From Agromyces sp. ISL-38 (lineage in GTDB: Bacteria; Actinomycetota; Actinomycetes; Actinomycetales; Microbacteriaceae), in contig NZ_JAGGPF010000010.1 in NCBI RefSeq assembly GCF_018613935.1, positions 1-64,000 on the forward strand: DNA of 64,000 nt, written 5' to 3'. This document shows, in pieces, positions 17,562 to 27,095 of the stretch (its first letter is position 1; each line of letters opens with the position of its first letter). Both the position numbers and the translations under genes were made by a program. The notes under the pieces were generated by a model. The model was not told the origin of the DNA. It saw only the letters and a program-made list of their open reading frames with translations, and did not search any database.

Positions 17562-18668
17562 TTACTCCTGGCGCGGTCGCCGCCATACGACAAGAGCGCC
17601 GAGCCACATGACGATCAGGCCGCCGGCGATTCCGAACCCGATCACGTTGAGGTCCAAGCCGGCTGCGAGCCGCCACACGCTGCCGTCGAGTCCGAGTTCA
17701 TGGCCGAACATCGCGACAAGCTCGGTGGTTCCGACTGCGACGGCAACGATGACGGAGATCGCGGTGATGGCCAGGTTGTACCGAAGCTTGCGTGCGCCGT
17801 CGGCGAACGCCCAACCGTACGCGTAGCGCATCACCAGTCCGTCGGCGGTGTCCAGGAGGGACATGCCCGCGGCAAAGAGGAGCGGTAACGCCAGCAGGGT
17901 GTACCACGCGATCCCGGACGCGGTGCTGGTTGCGGCAAGGACCAGCAGGCCCACCTCGGTTGCGGTGTCGAATCCGAGGCCGAAGAGTACACCGAGCGGA
18001 TACATCTGCCAGGGTGCGCGGATCGCTTGCATCACCGGTGCGAAGAGACGGGAGAGGGGGCCGCGGCTCGTCGCGTGCTCTTCCACCTGAGTCATCGTCA
18101 TCTCACCCGAGCGCACCTGCCGATATGTTCGCCACGTCGATGCCAGCAGGACGACGTTGATTGCCGCAATGAATCCCAGGAACAGACCCGACACGGTTGT
18201 GCCCACGGCGCCGGTGACCTGGTGCAGCGCGGATTTTTCGTCCTGGAGCGGACCGGCCAAGGCACCCACGCCGAGCGCGAGCAGCACCACGAGCGCCAGC
18301 ACGATCGTGGAATGGCCGAGTGAGAACCAGAACCCCACCGACAGGGGCTTCTTGCCGTCACTGAGCAGCTTCCGGGTCGTGTTATCGATCGCCGCGATAT
18401 GGTCGGCATCGAACGCGTGCCGTAGGCCCAGGACGTAGGCGGTGAGCCCCACCCCGAGACTGAGAGACGCGCCGGCACCCGCTTCTCGCCCACCTTGTGC
18501 CAGGAGGACACTGAACCCCGCGACATGGAGGGCCAGAATGGCCCCAACCATCCCCGCGAGAGAGAGGCCGGTTCCGCGGCGATCAGAACGCGCTGACGCT
18601 GGGGCGCTGCTGCTCGCAGTCGACGACATCGGACTCAACACCACCGCGCCCGGGGAAAGACGAGTCAT
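17562..18668 (-). CDS. NiCoT-family nickel/cobalt permease
   Basis: A protein of 368 residues and about eight transmembrane helices. It has the NiCoT signature RHAFDADHIAAIDN in helix 2, FWFSLGHSTIVL, and LGFDTATEVGLL, the His/Asp metal path of HoxN/NixA proteins. It imports Ni(II) (or Co) with high affinity. It is the last gene of the leftward urease operon; its ATG overlaps the ureD stop (ATGA), which couples nickel import to urease maturation. The first 35 residues are Ser/Ala-rich and may be cytoplasmic, and a later start is possible. Confidence 0.93.
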   Translation of the reverse strand: MTRLSPGAVVLSPMSSTASSSAPASARSDRRGTGLSLAGMVGAILALHVAGFSVLLAQGGREAGAGASLSLGVGLTAYVLGLRHAFDADHIAAIDNTTRKLLSDGKKPLSVGFWFSLGHSTIVLALVVLLALGVGALAGPLQDEKSALHQVTGAVGTTVSGLFLGFIAAINVVLLASTWRTYRQVRSGEMTMTQVEEHATSRGPLSRLFAPVMQAIRAPWQMYPLGVLFGLGFDTATEVGLLVLAATSTASGIAWYTLLALPLLFAAGMSLLDTADGLVMRYAYGWAFADGARKLRYNLAITAISVIVAVAVGTTELVAMFGHELGLDGSVWRLAAGLDLNVIGFGIAGGLIVMWLGALVVWRRPRQE

Positions 18669-19450
18669 TCGACTGACCTGACCGAGTCAACCCCTCGAGG
18701 CGAGGACAACCCTCCTGCCGTGAGAGGCACGGCAGTGGCCACGGGGGGAACCGCAGATGACTTGGCTATCTCCGACCACGTCGCCCAGACGTCATCCATC
18801 GGCGACTCGTGCATGAGGTCGCCCAAGTGTCGTGCCACCGCCCCGGGCTGGTCGAGCAGCATCGCGCCAGGCTGGAGGTCAGGGCGAAATCCGACCGCGA
18901 CTACCGCGTCCAGCACTCGCGCCGAGCCCAATATGCCTGGCTCAGGGAAGGACCCGTCGACGTCGAGGTCCTCGTTGAGCACTGGGCCGTCGGGATCCGT
19001 GATCGAGATGTGGGACGTGAGGCTCCCAGCCGTCTCACCCTCCCGACCCAGCACGATGGTCTCCCGGATGACAGCGCATCCACCCTGGTCAAGGTCGATC
19101 TGTGTGCGGCGCTCGACGCGTGCGCCCGCTGCGACGACCAGCGGCAAGGCACGCCAGAGGAGAGTTCCCCCTGATCCGACCCGCGCAACAAGCGTCAATT
19201 GAGAAGCCGACCTCGGAGCGCGATAGGCGACCATGCCGCCGACGTCTTCGAGTTCAAGGGTGCAGTCGGGCCCGACGTCCACCTCGACGTGAACCAGGTC
19301 GCCGCCGAGAAGGAGCATGCCGGCAGCGCTGAGAGCAACGTGCGCGGTGCCGGAGGTCCGTCCTACAAGGCGCGGAGCCAGGGCGCCGACCGCCAAGTCG
19401 ACGTGCGCCCGGGGATGCCCGGCCCGCACCGCGATCCGCGTCGTCGTCAT
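18665..19450 (-). CDS. ureD: Urease accessory protein UreD (UreH)
   Basis: A protein of 261 residues. UreD scaffolds the UreF-UreG complex on apo-urease and channels nickel. Visible family features are [12 protein letters not shown] near residue 40, VTRRTQIDL-like [21 protein letters not shown] and the C-terminal [11 protein letters not shown]. It is a little shorter and more divergent than enterobacterial UreD, as usual in actinobacteria. The start overlaps the ureG stop and the stop overlaps the nickel permease start, both by 4 bp. The GGAxxPGE-type central motif is replaced by [10 protein letters not shown]. Confidence 0.88.
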   Translation of the reverse strand: MTTTRIAVRAGHPRAHVDLAVGALAPRLVGRTSGTAHVALSAAGMLLLGGDLVHVEVDVGPDCTLELEDVGGMVAYRAPRSASQLTLVARVGSGGTLLWRALPLVVAAGARVERRTQIDLDQGGCAVIRETIVLGREGETAGSLTSHISITDPDGPVLNEDLDVDGSFPEPGILGSARVLDAVVAVGFRPDLQPGAMLLDQPGAVARHLGDLMHESPMDDVWATWSEIAKSSAVPPVATAVPLTAGGLSSPRGVDSVRSVE

Positions 19451-20235
19451 TTCCGAGTGTCGGAATGCGAGTGGACGTGATGCGGCGCACTCGCGTGGTG
19501 CTCGTCCCCGCTCGTCTCGTCGTGGGCGTGGACGAAGCCTCCTTCTGGGTGCTCTTCGTCGGCGTGGAAGTGCGGTGCCATCGGCCCGGGGTCCTGAGGC
19601 ACGTGCGTGCCGCGCCGGTGGCTCTCGAGAACGCCGAGCACCCAGGCGCGCAGCGCAGCGATGGACGCGACGTCCGAGCGCGACAGCGCCAGGACTGCCC
19701 GGCCCTCGCGCGCCACCGACGCATCCGCCACCATTTGCGGCACGTCGACGCCGACGTACGGTGCCAGGTCGGTCTTGTTGACCACCAGCAGGTCGGCTCG
19801 GCCGATGCCCGGGCCGCCCTTGCGGGCCACGTCGCCGCCACCTGCGACATCGAGCACGAAGATCTGCGCGTCGACCAGCGCCGGTGAGAACGTCGCGGTG
19901 AGGTTGTCACCACCGGACTCGATAAGCACGACATCGAGGGGGGCGAAGTCACGCTCGAGGTCTTCGGCGGCGAGCAGATTCGTGGTGATGTCATCGCGGA
20001 TCGCGGTGTGCGGGCACGCGCCGGTCTCGACGGCACGGATGCGCTCTGGCTCGAGCACTCCGGCCGAACGGAGGAATCGGGCGTCTTCGTCGGTGTAGAT
20101 GTCGTTCGTGATCACCCCGAGCCGGAGCTCGTCTGCGAGGGAGCGGCACACGGTTGCGATGAGCGAGGATTTGCCGGTTCCCACGGGTCCGGCAACGCCC
20201 AGGCGCAGTGCACGGGTGGGGGTGTTCTCAGGCAC
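19447..20235 (-). CDS. ureG: Urease accessory GTPase UreG with His-rich C-terminal tail
   Basis: A protein of 262 residues, longer than the usual 205-220. Motifs: Walker [10 protein letters not shown] (about 16-24), [11 protein letters not shown], the nickel-site CPH in [20 protein letters not shown] and the guanine-specificity NKTD. UreG hydrolyses GTP to deliver Ni(II) to the urease active site through UreD/UreF. From about residue 210 an added tail carries many His with Asp/Glu (for example [22 protein letters not shown]). Where UreG has a His-rich extension it is normally N-terminal. No ureE is seen in the operon, so this tail may act as the nickel store. Confidence 0.95.
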   Translation of the reverse strand: MPENTPTRALRLGVAGPVGTGKSSLIATVCRSLADELRLGVITNDIYTDEDARFLRSAGVLEPERIRAVETGACPHTAIRDDITTNLLAAEDLERDFAPLDVVLIESGGDNLTATFSPALVDAQIFVLDVAGGGDVARKGGPGIGRADLLVVNKTDLAPYVGVDVPQMVADASVAREGRAVLALSRSDVASIAALRAWVLGVLESHRRGTHVPQDPGPMAPHFHADEEHPEGGFVHAHDETSGDEHHASAPHHVHSHSDTRK

Positions 20236-20893
20236 GGAAGAGCCTCCTGGTGGTCAGGGCATGGGCTTCCGACCATGCCTCGCTTTGCGGCGCACTCGCC
20301 GCGGGGATCTGGTGGGCAGCGGTGATGCTCGACACTGCGGCGACCTGCGGCTCGATGGATGAGCAGGCTTCGAGCACCATCGCGACACCGTGCGCGGGAT
20401 CGCCGGGTTCGAGCTTCAGGAGCGCGGCTACGGCGCATGCCATGTCGTCGTAGACGGTGAGCCGGACCAGGCTCTCGGCATCGATTCCCGCGTGTGCGGC
20501 GATCGCACCGAGCACGAGCGGCCGCGGCGGGGACTCGCCGAGGTGGTCGAGCGAGGATCGCACTTCGGGCCAGATCCGCCCGGCAAGCCGAAGAAGGCCG
20601 CGTCCGAGATCCTTCGAGGCATCACGGATCGCACGGCTCGGCGTGCGCGCAGCCCATGCCCGCTCGATCGGTGCCACCGGGATGCAGTCGAGCGCCCTGT
20701 GCCGGGCGAGCACAGCGGTGCCGGCATCCACCATGCCCGTCGTCCGCGCTCTGGCACGCAGGAACGCGGGCACGTCCGCGACCGGCATCCCCGCCAGCAG
20801 TGCCGGCTCCACCCCCGACGACTGCGCATGACCGCCGCTGGGGAGGCGCGCATCCGCCAGCAGCAGGCTGATCGTCTGTGGTGACGGCTGCAT
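20228..20893 (-). CDS. ureF: Urease accessory protein UreF
   Basis: A protein of 221 residues with the UreF opening ([20 protein letters not shown]) and the C-terminal [11 protein letters not shown] ... LTTRRLFRA. UreF works with UreD as the activator that gates UreG GTP hydrolysis during nickel insertion. Its start codon shares one base with the ureC stop (TGATG), and its end overlaps ureG by 8 bp, so translation is tightly coupled. Confidence 0.92.
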   Translation of the reverse strand: MQPSPQTISLLLADARLPSGGHAQSSGVEPALLAGMPVADVPAFLRARARTTGMVDAGTAVLARHRALDCIPVAPIERAWAARTPSRAIRDASKDLGRGLLRLAGRIWPEVRSSLDHLGESPPRPLVLGAIAAHAGIDAESLVRLTVYDDMACAVAALLKLEPGDPAHGVAMVLEACSSIEPQVAAVSSITAAHQIPAASAPQSEAWSEAHALTTRRLFRA

Positions 20894-22590
20894 CAGAAGA
20901 GGTTGTACAGCTGGGCGAGGGGGAGGGATGCCGCGGGCGCCGGTTCGACGTCTTCGCCGTCGATCGCGATCTCGAACGTGTCGGAACGAATGCGGATCGC
21001 CGGCAGAACGTCGTTGTTCTTCATGTCGGCCTTGCCGATCTGACGCGTGGGCTCGACCGCAGCCAGGCGACGACGCAGGCCGAGCGTTTCGGCGAGGCCG
21101 GCATCGAGCGCCGCCGGCGAGACGTACGTCACCGACAGGTCCGCCCCGATCGTGTCACCGAAGGACGGTCGCATCATCACGGGCTGGGGCGTCGGGATGG
21201 AGGCGTTCGGGTCGCCGAGCGCGGCCCACGCGATCGCGCCGCCCTTGATGACGACGCCAGGCCGGACACCGAAGAACTTCGGGTCCCACACAACGAGGTC
21301 GGCCAGCCTGCCGACCTCGACCGACCCCACGTCATACGCGATCCCGTGAGCGATCGCGGGGTTGATCGTGTATTTCGCCACATAACGACGCGCGCGCTCG
21401 TTGTCTGCCGGCATCCCGCCGCCCAACTGGCCGCGACGGTGTTTCATGACGTGTGCGACCTGCCACGTGCGCGTGACCACTTCGCCGATCCGGCCCATCG
21501 CCTGCGCGTCGGACGAGGTCACCGACAGGGCTCCGATGTCGTGGAGGATGTCTTCCGCGGCGATCGTGGTGGCACGGATGCGCGACTCGGCGAACGCGAG
21601 GTCCTCCGGCACCGCCGGGTTGAGGTGATGGCAGACCATCAGCATGTCGAGGTGCTCGGCGACCGTGTTGACGGTGTGAGGGAGCGTCGGGTTCGTGGAA
21701 CCGGGGATCACGTTGGGCAGCCCTGCGATCGAGAGGATGTCGGGGGCGTGACCGCCGCCGGCGCCTTCGACGTGGAACGCGTGGATCGATCGGCCCCCCA
21801 TCGCTGCAATCGTGGACTCGACGAATCCCGCCTCGTTCAGCGAGTCCGAGTGCAGCGCGACCTGCAGGCCCCAGTCCTCGGCCGCCCGCAATGACGCGTC
21901 GATCGCGGCGGGGGAGGAGCCCCAGTCCTCGTGCACCTTGTAGCCGGCGGCCCCTGCGAGAGCCTGCTCCTTCAGTGCGGCCATCGACACCGTATTGCCC
22001 TTGCCGAGCAGCAGGACGTTGATGGGCAGGGGATCGAGCGCACGGTGCATGGCTGACAGATGCCACGCCCCCGGGGTGACCGTCGTCGCCTTGGACCCCT
22101 CCGAGGGCCCCGTGCCGCCGCCCACGATCGTCGTGATCCCGGTGGCGAGGGCCTCGTGGATCTGCGAGGGCGAGAGCAGATGGACGTGCGAGTCGATGGC
22201 GCCTGCCGTGACGATGCGTCCCTCACCGGAGATGACATCAGTGGACGGCCCGATGATCATGTCGATGCCGTCGCTGATGTCGGGATTGCCAGCATGCCCG
22301 ATCCCGACGATGCGACCATCTCGGATGCCGATATCGGCGCGGATGATGCCCCACCAGTCCAGGATGATCGCGTTCGTGATGACGGTGTCGAGGGCGCCGT
22401 CCGCTCGCGTCGTCGTCGCCTGCGCCATGGACTCGCGGATCGACTTGCCGCCGCCGAAGACAGCCTCCTCGCCGCCGACGGTGAGGTCGCGCTCGATCTG
22501 GATCCACAGATCGGTGTCGCCCAGCCGCACCTCGTCTCCTACCGTCGGCCCGTAGATCGCTGCGTAGCGTGATCGGTCAAGCCAGACCAT
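20893..22590 (-). CDS. ureC: Urease alpha subunit
   Basis: A protein of 565 residues, normal for UreC. The ATG giving [16 protein letters not shown] is the family start; upstream in-frame codons lie inside ureB and are ignored. Key residues are present: HVHLLSPSQ (metal His pair), the carbamylated Lys in [32 protein letters not shown] and the mobile-flap Cys-His of [16 protein letters not shown]. It hydrolyses urea to ammonia and carbamate at a di-nickel centre in an (alpha-beta-gamma)3 complex. It overlaps ureB by 14 bp. Confidence 0.97.
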   Translation of the reverse strand: MVWLDRSRYAAIYGPTVGDEVRLGDTDLWIQIERDLTVGGEEAVFGGGKSIRESMAQATTTRADGALDTVITNAIILDWWGIIRADIGIRDGRIVGIGHAGNPDISDGIDMIIGPSTDVISGEGRIVTAGAIDSHVHLLSPSQIHEALATGITTIVGGGTGPSEGSKATTVTPGAWHLSAMHRALDPLPINVLLLGKGNTVSMAALKEQALAGAAGYKVHEDWGSSPAAIDASLRAAEDWGLQVALHSDSLNEAGFVESTIAAMGGRSIHAFHVEGAGGGHAPDILSIAGLPNVIPGSTNPTLPHTVNTVAEHLDMLMVCHHLNPAVPEDLAFAESRIRATTIAAEDILHDIGALSVTSSDAQAMGRIGEVVTRTWQVAHVMKHRRGQLGGGMPADNERARRYVAKYTINPAIAHGIAYDVGSVEVGRLADLVVWDPKFFGVRPGVVIKGGAIAWAALGDPNASIPTPQPVMMRPSFGDTIGADLSVTYVSPAALDAGLAETLGLRRRLAAVEPTRQIGKADMKNNDVLPAIRIRSDTFEIAIDGEDVEPAPAASLPLAQLYNLF

Positions 22591-22927
22591 GGAGCAGCTC
22601 CTGTCCGTCGGCCTTGATCTGGATGCCGGGAACCCGGCGCGCCCCGCGCAGTGCCACGGCGTCGAGCGCCCGCGACGCGCCCGGCTCGAAGCGCTGCGAC
22701 GTTCCGGAGGGGATGTCGAGGCGAAATCCGTGTGCGAGGGCACGGTCGAACTCGAGGGCCCCGTTCACGTCAGGGAGGTGGATGTGCGAACCGATCTGGA
22801 TCGGGCGGTCGCCCGTGTTCACGAACACGAGCCGGATGCGCTCGGCCTCGCTGCGGTCGGCGTTGAGCTCGATGCGCCCCGGTTGGATTCGGTAGGCGCC
22901 AGGGCCTTGCGAGGAAGGGGATGCCAC
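22577..22927 (-). CDS. ureB: Urease beta subunit
   Basis: A protein of 116 residues from a GTG start. Diagnostic segments are [15 protein letters not shown], the [17 protein letters not shown] stretch, RFEPG and the VRGARRV-like [10 protein letters not shown]. It is a separate chain, not fused to gamma as in Helicobacter. It lies 9 bp downstream of ureA and overlaps ureC by 14 bp. Confidence 0.96.
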   Translation of the reverse strand: MASPSSQGPGAYRIQPGRIELNADRSEAERIRLVFVNTGDRPIQIGSHIHLPDVNGALEFDRALAHGFRLDIPSGTSQRFEPGASRALDAVALRGARRVPGIQIKADGQELLHGLA

Positions 22928-22936
22928 GGCGACTCC

Positions 22937-23239
22937 TCAGTCGATCGGGTGGTGGACGGTGATGAGCTTGCGACCATCCGGGAACGTCGCCTCGACCTGC
23001 ACATCGGCGAGCATTTCAGGAACGCCCGGCATCACCTGATCACGCCTGAGCACGGTGCGGCCCTCCTGCATCAGCTCGGCGACGCCATGTCCTTCTCTGG
23101 CGCGTTCGATGACCCAGCACGACAGCAGGGCGACCGTCTCGGGGTGGTTGAGCAGGATGCCCCGCTCGAGCCGGTCGCGCGCGACCATCGCGGCGACCGA
23201 CAGCAGGAGCTTCTCGGTTTCGGCGGGAGTGAAGTGCAT
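22937..23239 (-). CDS. ureA: Urease gamma subunit
   Basis: A protein of 100 residues, the full normal length. It starts [13 protein letters not shown] and carries [36 protein letters not shown] and LITVHHPI. It is the first gene of the leftward operon ureABCFGD plus nickel permease. The 464-bp gap to the divergent urtA contains the probable shared control region. Confidence 0.97.
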   Translation of the reverse strand: MHFTPAETEKLLLSVAAMVARDRLERGILLNHPETVALLSCWVIERAREGHGVAELMQEGRTVLRRDQVMPGVPEMLADVQVEATFPDGRKLITVHHPID

Positions 23240-23703
23240 TCGGGCCTCCGGCGGGTGATGTCAGAAGTGTGCCATATCGAGCCAGTTGGCCGGAGGTCAT
23301 CGCCCGTCTGAGTCCCCGCACTCGGGCATGGAAGCCCGGAATCACGCCGATTTCACCGCGAAGTCCGGCTGATGGTTAACAGAATCGGAACAATCGAGAA
23401 ATGTCAGAGTAATGCCACGGTCCCATGCTGGCACTACCGGAGCAGTCGGCGATCACGTTCCGCCGATCCAAACCGGCATGCGAAGCCCGGCACCACCCGA
23501 CATCGAGACGCACGCACCACCGGACCACCCCCTGCACCACGCTCCGATTCACCGATCAGCTCGTTCCGTCACTCCCTCGGCACGCCCTCCTTTCGGCGTG
23601 CCCCGGAATGGTGCCGGGGCGACGGCGTCATTCGGCGTGCCTGCAGGACGCAGCATCCGATCCGAGAACGCATCACCTGCATCACACAGAAACGGAGATC
23701 CAC
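23240..23703. promoter_or_regulatory. Divergent control region between ureA and urtA
   Basis: This 464-bp stretch holds no convincing gene. Open frames running into it from urtA lack family similarity. By eye it is less G/C-rich than the flanking coding DNA, especially 23360-23460. It must hold both the urease and the urea-transport promoters. Its clearest internal signal is the 11-bp-periodic block at 23376-23413. Confidence 0.7.
23376..23413. promoter_or_regulatory. Four 5-mers at 11-bp spacing, GlnR-box-like
   Basis: TTAAC-n6-GGAAC-n6-GAAAT-n6-GTAAT places four A-rich pentamers on the same helix face. The actinobacterial GlnR consensus is gTnAC-n6-GaAAC repeated. The spacing fits exactly and the bases fit partially. 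It lies about 140 bp from the ureA start and 290 bp from urtA, so nitrogen-starvation activation of either operon is plausible but unproven. Confidence 0.4.
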
Positions 23704-25008
23704 ATGAAAACGACACGAACTCGAAGGGTGCGCAGCCTGCTGGCGATCCCCGCCCTCGCGGCGGCGGCGACCCTCGTGCTCGCCGGCTGCGGTTCCCGCG
23801 CCGGCGACTCCGCGGAGCCGACAGGGTCCGGTGCCGCGTCTGAGAGCTGCATCGACACGTCCGGCGACACGATCAAGCTCGGCTTCCTCAACTCGCTGAC
23901 CGGTGGCATGGCGATCTCGGAGCAGACCGTCTCCAACGTCCTGCACATGGCCGCGGATGAGATCAACGCCGACGGCGGCATCCTCGGCAAGCAGATCGAG
24001 TACGTCCAGGAAGACGGCGCCACCGACTGGCCGACCTTCGCGGAGAAGACCGAGAAGCTGCTCACTCAGGACTGCGTCGCCGCGATCTTCGGCGGCTGGA
24101 CCTCGTCGTCCCGCAAGGCGGTCAAGCCGGTCGTCGAAGAGAACAACGGCCTGTTCTTCTACCCGGTGCAGTACGAGGGCCTCGAGTCGTCGCCGAACAT
24201 CTACTACACCGGTGCGACCACGAATCAGCAGATCATCCCCGCGATGGACTACCTCGCCGCGCAGGGCGTGAAGACGCTGTTCCTGGCGGGCTCCGACTAC
24301 GTGTTCCCGCGCACCGCGAACGCGATCATCAAGTTGTACGCCGCCGAACTCGGGATCGAGATCGTCGGCGAGGAGTACGTGCCCCTCGACAAGGATGACT
24401 GGACCACCCAGGTGTCGAAGATCGCCGCGGCGGACCCGGACTTCGTCTTCAACACGATCAACGGCTCGTCGAACGTCGGCTTCATCAAGGCGTACTACGA
24501 CGCCGGTCTCACCCCGGAGACGACGCCGATCATCTCGGTCTCGATCGCCGAGGAGGAGGCGCCGGCCATGGGTCACGAGGTCACGGGCAACTACGCGTCG
24601 TGGAACTACTTCCAGTCGCTCGAGGCTCCCAACAACCCGGGCTTCATCGAGCGCTGGCAGGCGTACCCCGACAGCAGTGGGGTGACCTCCGACCCGATGG
24701 AGGCCGCGTACATCTCGCTGTACCTCTACAAGGCTCTGGCCGAGGCGGCCGGTTCGTTCGACGTCGACGAGATCAATGCCGCCGCTGCGGAAGGCGGAAT
24801 CACCGTCGACGCGCCGGAGGGCGTCGTAACGCTGGACGGCGAGAACCACCACATCTCCAAGCCGGGCAACATCGGCAGGATCAACGCCGACAACCAGTTC
24901 GACATCGTCTGGTCGTCCGAAGGCTTCATCGATCCTGACCCGTACCTCGAGGGGTACGACTGGTTCCCCGCAGACGTCCGCGATGCTCTCGTAGCCGCCG
25001 CGGGCTGA
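23704..25008 (+). CDS. urtA: Urea ABC transporter substrate-binding lipoprotein
   Basis: A protein of 434 residues starting at MKTTRTRRVR after AACGGAGATCC. It has a lipoprotein signal with lipobox VLAGC (Cys about 29). The mature part starts IKLGFLNSLTGGMAISE and continues with GGILGKQIEYVQEDGATDWP, FGGWTSSSRK and FFYPVQYEGLE, typical of UrtA within the branched-chain amino acid/amide binding family. It captures urea outside the membrane for UrtBCDE. A strong hairpin (25020-25059) separates it from urtB. Confidence 0.95.
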   Translation: MKTTRTRRVRSLLAIPALAAAATLVLAGCGSRAGDSAEPTGSGAASESCIDTSGDTIKLGFLNSLTGGMAISEQTVSNVLHMAADEINADGGILGKQIEYVQEDGATDWPTFAEKTEKLLTQDCVAAIFGGWTSSSRKAVKPVVEENNGLFFYPVQYEGLESSPNIYYTGATTNQQIIPAMDYLAAQGVKTLFLAGSDYVFPRTANAIIKLYAAELGIEIVGEEYVPLDKDDWTTQVSKIAAADPDFVFNTINGSSNVGFIKAYYDAGLTPETTPIISVSIAEEEAPAMGHEVTGNYASWNYFQSLEAPNNPGFIERWQAYPDSSGVTSDPMEAAYISLYLYKALAEAAGSFDVDEINAAAAEGGITVDAPEGVVTLDGENHHISKPGNIGRINADNQFDIVWSSEGFIDPDPYLEGYDWFPADVRDALVAAAG

Positions 25009-25019
25009 TCGCCTACTGG

Positions 25020-25059
25020 GCGTGGGGTCCCGTGCACACTCGGGTACGGGACCCCACGC
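25020..25059 (+). terminator. Intercistronic hairpin between urtA and urtB
   Basis: A perfect 14-bp stem, GCGTGGGGTCCCGT with its complement, closes a 12-nt loop directly after urtA. Such hairpins often stabilise the binding-protein mRNA or reduce read-through, so that the binding protein is made in excess over the permease. There is no T-run. Confidence 0.6.
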
Positions 25060-25108
25060 TCTAGAACCCCCTACCAGAACTCCTCACCGTAAAGAGAGAG
25101 GGCAGCAC

Positions 25109-25993
25109 ATGGATGCACTCATACCGCCGCTATTGAACGGCACCGCGCTGGGTGCGCTCCTGCTGCTCGCAGCGCTCGGGCTCACCCTCACCTTCGGCCA
25201 GATGGGGGTGATCAACATGGCGCACGGGGAGTTCATCATGGCCGGTGCCTTCATCGCGTACCTGACCCAGCTGGTCGTCACCTCCAGCAACACCTCGATC
25301 GTGCTGGCGCTACCGCTCGCCTTCCTGGGCGCGGGTCTCCTCGGCCTCCTTCTGGAGGTCGGCATCATCCAGTGGATGTACCGACGGCCACTGGATACCC
25401 TCCTCGTCACGGTCGGGGTGAGTCTCATCCTGCAGCAGATCGCGTTGCAGATCTTCCCCGCCCAAGGCGTCCCCGTGGAGAGCCCCGGCTGGCTGGATGG
25501 GCGGGTGGACACCCTCGGCTATGCGTGGCCGCTTCGCCAGGTGTTCACCATGCTGCTCGCAGCCCTCTGCCTGGCCGCTCTCGCGGCCTGGCTCAAGTAC
25601 ACGTCCTTCGGACGCCGGATCAGGGCGACAGTCCAGAACCGGGACCTCGCCGAGACCAGTGGTATCCCCACCCGCACGGTCGACCGCATCACCTTCTTCG
25701 TCGGCTCCGGTCTGGCCGGGGTGGCCGGAGTCGCCGCATCCCTGATCGGCGGCACGAATTCTCAAATGGGCACGCAGTACATCATCCCGGCCTTCCTTGT
25801 CGTCGTCGCCGGCGGAGTCGGACAGATCAAGGGCACCGTCATCGCCGCGTGGGCCGTAGGCATCGCGTTGTCGTTCTTCGCCGATTGGACGACCGGAAGC
25901 ATGGCCCAAGTGCTCGCCTTCGTGCTCGTGGTGATCTTCCTGCAGTTCCGCCCACAGGGCCTGTTCACCGTACGAACCAGGGGATTGACATGA
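25109..25993 (+). CDS. urtB: Urea ABC transporter permease UrtB
   Basis: A protein of 294 residues starting at MDALIPPLLNG, with GAGAGAGGG upstream. There are about eight helices of the LivH type: LTLTFGQMGVINMAHGEF, RRPLDTLLVTVGVSLI, then GRRIRATVQNRDLAETSGI and VVVAGGVGQIKG. With UrtC it forms the membrane channel of the urea importer. It ends with a 4-bp overlap (ATGA) on urtC. Confidence 0.95.
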   Translation: MDALIPPLLNGTALGALLLLAALGLTLTFGQMGVINMAHGEFIMAGAFIAYLTQLVVTSSNTSIVLALPLAFLGAGLLGLLLEVGIIQWMYRRPLDTLLVTVGVSLILQQIALQIFPAQGVPVESPGWLDGRVDTLGYAWPLRQVFTMLLAALCLAALAAWLKYTSFGRRIRATVQNRDLAETSGIPTRTVDRITFFVGSGLAGVAGVAASLIGGTNSQMGTQYIIPAFLVVVAGGVGQIKGTVIAAWAVGIALSFFADWTTGSMAQVLAFVLVVIFLQFRPQGLFTVRTRGLT

Positions 25994-27093
25994 TGAAACT
26001 CAAACCGTGGCTTCCCCTCATCGGCATCGGGGTGTTCGCCGTTCTCCTGCTGGTCGTCGCCCCCGCGGTGCTCTCCATGCATTGGATCAACAACCTCGGC
26101 AAGTATTGCTGCTGGGCGATCGCGGCGGTAGGGATCGGCCTGGCCTGGGGCCGAGGTGGGATGCTGGTCTTGGGTCAGGGGGTCTTCTTCGGGCTCGGTG
26201 CCTACGCCATGGCGATGCACCTCACGTTGGAGACCGCGGGGCCCGACCGCCTGCCGGTCTTCATGATCCTGTACGACCCATCGGCGCCGCTTCCGGCTTT
26301 CTGGGAGCCGTTCCGCAGTGACTCGTTCACACTCGTGGCCATCGTGCTGCTCCCGGTGATCGTGGCGTCGATCCTCGGCTACGCGCTGTTCAAGCGCCGG
26401 GTCAAAGGGGCGTACTTCGCGATCCTGACTCAGGCGCTCGCCGTGGCGCTGGCCGTCCTGATCAGTTCTACGATCCGGGAGACCGGTGGTGACACGGGGC
26501 TCAGCGACTTCAAGTACTTCTTCGGATTCGTCCTTGACGACGACGCCAACAAGATCATGGTCTTCATGATCGCGGCCGCGATGCTCATCGTGTGCCTTCT
26601 GGTGGTGTGGCAGCTCAACCGCAGCCGCTTCGGCGAACTGCTGATCGCCACGCGGGATGCGGAGGAGCGCGTTCGGTTCCTCGGCTACGACCCCGCCAAC
26701 ATCAAGCTGGTCGCCTTCGTGGTCGCCGCCGTGATGGCCAGCATCGCAGGAGCCATGTTCGTCCCCATCGTCGGCATCATCACGCCGGCGGAGATCGGCG
26801 CCTCCGCCTCGATCCTGATGATCGCCGGTGTGGCGCTCGGTGGCCGCGCCTCGCTCTTCGGTCCGGCACTCGGGGCGATGGCGATCGGGTGGGGTCAGTC
26901 GAGCCTCGGTTCCAGCTGGCCAAGTGGGTGGATCTACATCCTGGGCCTCGTCTTCATCCTGGTGACCCTGTTCCTACCGATGGGATTGTCCTCGCTGTCG
27001 GGCAGGGCGAAAAGCTTGGTGTGGCGCTCACGCGCAGCGCCGACCGCGCCCGCCGCCGCCTCGGCACCTGTGCTCGAGGAGCTGAAGAAGTGA
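25990..27093 (+). CDS. urtC: Urea ABC transporter permease UrtC
   Basis: A protein of 367 residues (two ATGs in tandem at 25990 and 25993). It has about ten transmembrane helices of the LivM type. Motifs: GLAWGRGGMLVLGQGVFFGLGAYAM, AYFAILTQALAVALAVLI, the ETGGDTGLSDF loop, IATRDAEERVRFLGYD and IMIAGVALGGRASL-like ILMIAGVALGGR. The C-terminal 30 residues are basic, then Ala/Pro-rich and cytoplasmic. It partners UrtB and overlaps it by 4 bp. Confidence 0.94.
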   Translation: MMKLKPWLPLIGIGVFAVLLLVVAPAVLSMHWINNLGKYCCWAIAAVGIGLAWGRGGMLVLGQGVFFGLGAYAMAMHLTLETAGPDRLPVFMILYDPSAPLPAFWEPFRSDSFTLVAIVLLPVIVASILGYALFKRRVKGAYFAILTQALAVALAVLISSTIRETGGDTGLSDFKYFFGFVLDDDANKIMVFMIAAAMLIVCLLVVWQLNRSRFGELLIATRDAEERVRFLGYDPANIKLVAFVVAAVMASIAGAMFVPIVGIITPAEIGASASILMIAGVALGGRASLFGPALGAMAIGWGQSSLGSSWPSGWIYILGLVFILVTLFLPMGLSSLSGRAKSLVWRSRAAPTAPAAASAPVLEELKK

Positions 27094-27095
27094 CC

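Noticed and set aside
23425-23703. N-terminal extension of urtA upstream of 23704
   Set aside because: The lipoprotein signal begins at 23704 with its own ribosome-binding site; upstream codons show no bias.
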